Positions 60,924-64,000 of a stretch of 64,000 nt of DNA are shown here, piece by piece (within the stretch, counting starts at the first letter, position 1; each line of letters opens with the position of its first letter). Location of the stretch: positions 1-64,000 of the forward strand of contig CAIPFE010000039.1 in assembly GCA_903864275.1 (NCBI GenBank), read 5' to 3'. Under the pieces are notes generated by a model. It did not search any database and was not told where the DNA came from. It saw nothing but the letters and a program-made list of their open reading frames with translations. The DNA is from an uncultured Mucilaginibacter sp. Lineage in GTDB: Bacteria; Bacteroidota; Bacteroidia; Sphingobacteriales; Sphingobacteriaceae. The position numbers and the translations under genes are program-made.

Positions 60924-62135
60924 ATGCAAAACCACCCGGTATTTACAGATAACGATCCGCAAACCGAACTTTCGACCCTTAACCTGGGGCCGACCCACCC
61001 TGCTACGCATGGCGTATTCCAGAATGTACTGCAGCTGGATGGCGAAAGAATTGTAAGCGGCGTATCCACCATTGGTTATATACACCGCGCTTTCGAGAAA
61101 ATTGCTGAACACCGTCCGTTTTACCAGATCACGCCCCTTACTGATCGTATGAACTATTGTTCATCGCCCATTAATAACATGGGCTGGCACATGACAGTTG
61201 AAAAGCTGTTGGGTATTGAAACCCCGAAACGGGTGGATTATTTGCGGGTGATCATTATGGAACTGGCACGTATATCCGACCATTTGATTTGCAACAGCGT
61301 ACTTGCTGTTGATACCGGCGCAGCTACAGGTTTCTTTTACGTAATGGAATACCGCGAAGCCATTTATGAAATTTATGAAGAGATCTGCGGTTCGCGCCTA
61401 ACTACCAATATTGGCCGCATAGGCGGTTTTGAACGTAATTTTAACGCCATCGCTTTTCGCAAACTGCGTAAGTTTTTAAAAGAATACCCCGCTGTATTAA
61501 AAGAGTTCGAAAACCTTACTAAACGCAACCGTATTTTTATCGACCGCACCAAAGATGTTGCGGCGGTAACTGCCGAAGATGCATTAAACTATAGCTGGAG
61601 CGGTCCAATACTTCGCGCCGCCGGTGTTGATTATGATGTGCGGGCGATGGAGCCTTATTCATCCTACGAAGATTTTGAGTTTGAGGTCCCTGTGGGCTCC
61701 AACGGCGATGTATATAATCGCTATTTGGTACGCCAGGAAGAAATGTGGCAAAGCTTGCGCCTGATTGAGCAGGCTTTGGTTAAACTTGAAAAAGAACCTT
61801 CGGATATTTTCCATGCAGACGTACCCGATTTCTATCTTCCTCCAAAAGAGGATGTTTATAATAATATGGAAGCTTTGATCTATCATTTTAAGATAGTGAT
61901 GGGCGAAATACCAACGCCAAATACCGAAGTTTACCACGCCGTTGAAGGCGGTAACGGTGAGTTGGGTTTTTATCTTGTAAATGATGGCGGTCGTTCGCCA
62001 TACCGTTTGCATTTCCGCAGGCCAAGTTTCATCAATTACCAGATGTATGCGCCAATGAGCCGCGGGATGCTGTTATCAGATGCGATTATTAATATGAGTA
62101 GTTTAAACGTAATAGCCGGAGAATTAGATGCTTAG
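60924..62135 (+). CDS. nuoD: NADH-quinone oxidoreductase subunit D
   Basis: The 403-residue protein has the 49-kDa subunit signatures: LGPTHPATHGVFQNVLQLDG, the GYIHRAFEKIAEHR segment and RGMLLSDAIINMSSLNVIAG at the end. It forms the quinone site with NuoB. It overlaps nuoE by 8 bp (62128-62135). Confidence 0.97.
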   Translation: MQNHPVFTDNDPQTELSTLNLGPTHPATHGVFQNVLQLDGERIVSGVSTIGYIHRAFEKIAEHRPFYQITPLTDRMNYCSSPINNMGWHMTVEKLLGIETPKRVDYLRVIIMELARISDHLICNSVLAVDTGAATGFFYVMEYREAIYEIYEEICGSRLTTNIGRIGGFERNFNAIAFRKLRKFLKEYPAVLKEFENLTKRNRIFIDRTKDVAAVTAEDALNYSWSGPILRAAGVDYDVRAMEPYSSYEDFEFEVPVGSNGDVYNRYLVRQEEMWQSLRLIEQALVKLEKEPSDIFHADVPDFYLPPKEDVYNNMEALIYHFKIVMGEIPTPNTEVYHAVEGGNGELGFYLVNDGGRSPYRLHFRRPSFINYQMYAPMSRGMLLSDAIINMSSLNVIAGELDA

Positions 62136-62652
62136 AGTTGATGAAACCAAAGCGCCGGTTGATTTTACCCCGGAGCTGATCAGTAAGTTTGATGATATTG
62201 TAAGCCGATATCCTGCAGGTAAACAAAAATCTGCCTTATTGCCAATACTGCACCTTGTCCAGGAAAAATTTGGCTGGGTAAGCGTTCCGGCGATGGATAT
62301 TGTTGCCGAATACCTTGAAATACAGGCTATTGAAGTATACGAGGTAGCCACATTTTACAGCATGTACCTGCTGCGCCCCCAGGGAAAATATTTACTGGAA
62401 ATTTGCCGTACAGGGCCCTGCGCCATTGTGGGCGCTGAAAAGCTGATGGACTATGTTTCGCAAAAGCTGGGCGTTAAAGAAGGCGAAGTTACCCCTGATG
62501 GCCTGTTCAGCTGGCGCGGTGTTGAGTGCCTGGCCGCCTGTGGTTACGGGCCGGTTTTACAAATTGGGCCTGAATATACTTTTTATGAAAATTTAACAAA
62601 CGATTCAATCGACAAACTGATAGCGGACTTAACATCAAAAAGCAAAAATTAA
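62128..62652 (+). CDS. nuoE: NADH-quinone oxidoreductase subunit E
   Basis: The 174-residue 2Fe-2S subunit has four Cys ligands in the thioredoxin-like pattern: CRTGPC and, further on, CLAACGYGP. It overlaps nuoD by 8 bp. It passes electrons in the NADH module with NuoF. Two small membrane genes separate it from nuoF. Confidence 0.96.
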   Translation: MLRVDETKAPVDFTPELISKFDDIVSRYPAGKQKSALLPILHLVQEKFGWVSVPAMDIVAEYLEIQAIEVYEVATFYSMYLLRPQGKYLLEICRTGPCAIVGAEKLMDYVSQKLGVKEGEVTPDGLFSWRGVECLAACGYGPVLQIGPEYTFYENLTNDSIDKLIADLTSKSKN

Positions 62653-62655
62653 AAA

Positions 62656-62838
62656 ATGACAAGGACCAGTTTAATTTTAACCGATTCATTGTTCATCATC
62701 ACCGTACTTGTAATACATTTTGAAAATGGTGATTTCGACAAAAATCCGTTATTCTTAAAATTTATGGTCGTTGTAGCTTTTGCAAGTTGTATTATCAGGC
62801 ACATTAACTATTACAAGCATACCAAAAAGATATATTAA
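62656..62838 (+). CDS. Small membrane protein 1 between nuoE and nuoF
   Basis: The 60-residue product has two hydrophobic helices (SLILTDSLFIITVLVIHF; FLKFMVVVAFASCIIRHINY) and a basic C-terminus (HTKKIY). It starts 3 bp after the nuoE stop, in the same direction. The next gene's product is of equal length and similar, with RNHITAYK against RHINYYK and the same end -KIY. They are tandem paralogues. Function unknown. Confidence 0.75.
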   Translation: MTRTSLILTDSLFIITVLVIHFENGDFDKNPLFLKFMVVVAFASCIIRHINYYKHTKKIY

Positions 62839-62874
62839 GCAGCATTTAGCCAATAATTAAAGGAAATAAAATAA

Positions 62875-63057
62875 ATGAAGAACAGAGCAATCTTAATTAT
62901 GTGGGATTCAGCTTTATTAATTGGGATTTTCTTGTTCTTTTCCTGGAATATACAAGATCACGCCAAATTAATTGTCGGATTCATGACCGTAATAATTATG
63001 TCAACTTGCGTTAGAAATCATATAACCGCTTATAAATTAACCGGTAAAATATATTAA
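62875..63057 (+). CDS. Small membrane protein 2 between nuoE and nuoF
   Basis: The 60-residue product has two helices (IMWDSALLIGIFLFFSWNI; LIVGFMTVIIMSTCVRNHIT) and the same C-terminal style (YKLTGKIY) as the preceding protein. It lies 5 bp before nuoF, so it is in the operon. Both share a central Cys near the end of the second helix (ASCIIRH, STCVRNH). Confidence 0.75.
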   Translation: MKNRAILIMWDSALLIGIFLFFSWNIQDHAKLIVGFMTVIIMSTCVRNHITAYKLTGKIY

Positions 63058-63062
63058 CAGAA

Positions 63063-64000
63063 ATGGGCCGTAAATTACTTTTAGAACACATTAACGTACC
63101 CGGTATCAATACCTATGAAGTTTACCGCTCAAAAGGCGGCTATGCTGCTGTTGAAAAAGCGCTGAAAACCATGTCGCCCGATGCCGTGGTCGAGGAAGTT
63201 AAAAAGTCAGGCCTGCGCGGGCGCGGCGGTGCCGGTTTCCCTACCGGTATGAAATGGAGCTTCCTGGCTAAACCCGAGGGGGTTGCCCGCTACCTGGTTT
63301 GCAATGCGGATGAATCGGAACCCGGCACATTTAAAGACCGTTACCTGATGAATTATATTCCCCATTTATTAATTGAGGGGATGATCGTTTCGAGCTTTGC
63401 TTTAGGCGCAAAAGTATCCTATATATATGTCCGCGGCGAAATGATGCCGCAGATAAGGATCCTTGAAAAGGCTATTGCCGAAGCAAAAAAAGCCGGCTTT
63501 CTTGGTAAAAACATATTGGGCACCGGCTACGATCTTGAATTATATGTACACCCAGGCGGTGGAGCCTATATATGCGGCGAAGAAACGGCGCTTTTGGAAT
63601 CATTGGAAGGCAAGCGCGGCAACCCGCGTATCAAACCACCTTTCCCTGCTATTGCAGGCTTATATGGCTGCCCTACCGTTGTAAATAATGTGGAATCGAT
63701 AGCGGCTGTAGTGCCCATCATCAACGATGGTGGCGATGAGTATGCTAAAATTGGCGTTGGCCGCAGTACCGGCACTAAACTAATATCCGCAGGCGGTAAC
63801 GTAAAAAATCCTGGCGTTTATGAAATCGACCTTGGCCTGCCTGTTGAAGAATTTATGTACTCCGATGAATACTGCGGTGGCATTGCGAACGGCAAACGTT
63901 TAAAGGCAGTCGTAGCAGGCGGTTCATCGGTGCCCATTCTTCCGGCAAACCTGTTTCTTAAAACTATAAAAAACGAAGCACGCCTGATGAGCTATGAGTC
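63063..64000 (+). CDS. nuoF: NADH-quinone oxidoreductase subunit F (5' part)
   Basis: The gene starts at the ATG of 63063 (MGRKLLLEHINVPGINTYEV) and is open through the end of the window, giving about 312 residues of roughly 450. Motifs seen: GLRGRGGAGFPTGMKW (NADH/FMN site), NADESEPGTFKDRYLM, and GAYICGEETALLESLEGKRG. The C-terminal 4Fe-4S binding part lies beyond the window. FMN-containing NADH-oxidising subunit. Confidence 0.96.
   Translation, partial: MGRKLLLEHINVPGINTYEVYRSKGGYAAVEKALKTMSPDAVVEEVKKSGLRGRGGAGFPTGMKWSFLAKPEGVARYLVCNADESEPGTFKDRYLMNYIPHLLIEGMIVSSFALGAKVSYIYVRGEMMPQIRILEKAIAEAKKAGFLGKNILGTGYDLELYVHPGGGAYICGEETALLESLEGKRGNPRIKPPFPAIAGLYGCPTVVNNVESIAAVVPIINDGGDEYAKIGVGRSTGTKLISAGGNVKNPGVYEIDLGLPVEEFMYSDEYCGGIANGKRLKAVVAGGSSVPILPANLFLKTIKNEARLMSYE

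Noticed and set aside
1..64000. CRISPR array or cas genes
   Set aside because: No run of identical repeats of 25-40 bp with unique spacers was seen; the IS end repeats (23-24 bp apart) are degenerate and without spacers.

Overview
The window looks like a chromosome segment of a Bacteroidetes bacterium, most likely Sphingobacteriaceae (Mucilaginibacter/Pedobacter-like). The basis is protein style (Bacteroidetes-type integrase, membrane-anchored AraC regulator, ExbB-ExbD-ExbD-TonB operon, RRDFIK-type Tat leaders, many secreted carbohydrate-active enzymes), promoters with the TAnnTTTG -7 box of this phylum, and nuoC and nuoD as separate genes. No rRNA gene, CRISPR array or SusC/SusD pair is visible.

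Region 1 (1-10434) is a mobilizable genomic island integrated in a tRNA-Ala(GGC) gene. A 3' tRNA fragment (10391-10434) marks its right end and lies next to a tyrosine recombinase. Leftward come a Fic protein behind an array of TTACnGTAA sites, an unrecognised 372-aa gene, an excisionase-like HTH gene, a hairpin-rich candidate oriT, a mobC-relaxase-membrane protein triplet joined by 4-bp overlaps, and a large SF1-type helicase. The terminus of an IS21-like element cuts the helicase at the left edge and supplies its stop codon.

Region 2 (10515-20503) holds a GH20-like enzyme, a run of small secreted proteins ending in a TPR protein and a MORN/DnaJ-zinc-finger protein, a TPR histidine kinase with its NarL-type regulator, and a 619-aa exported protein. 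The promoters of the small-protein operon and of the 619-aa gene share a dyad (ATrCC-N8-GGTAT) at the same distance from the -7 position, which suggests a local regulon of the two-component pair.

Region 3 (20600-46572) is a mosaic of mostly single genes: serine hydrolases, an AbiEii-type toxin-antitoxin pair, an amidohydrolase with a decayed partial duplicate nearby, a C45-type acyltransferase, an ABC-2 permease, a PIG-L deacetylase, GH105, a 7TM sensor kinase, a flavin amine oxidase, a c-type cytochrome, two ThuA-like proteins, a double pectate-lyase-fold/propeller protein and a membrane AraC regulator.

Region 4 (46687-48940) is a rearrangement scar: a CPBP-type membrane protease cut at its catalytic motif abuts tail-to-tail an FtsX-type permease missing its second half, followed by a frameshifted remnant.

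Region 5 (48940-64000) is core metabolism: purD, a small acidic protein, pckA, the Ton energy operon (exbB-exbD-exbD-tonB-small membrane protein-PstS-like lipoprotein), a TPR protein, then nuoA and nuoB-C-D-E, two tandem 60-aa membrane proteins, and nuoF, which runs off the end.
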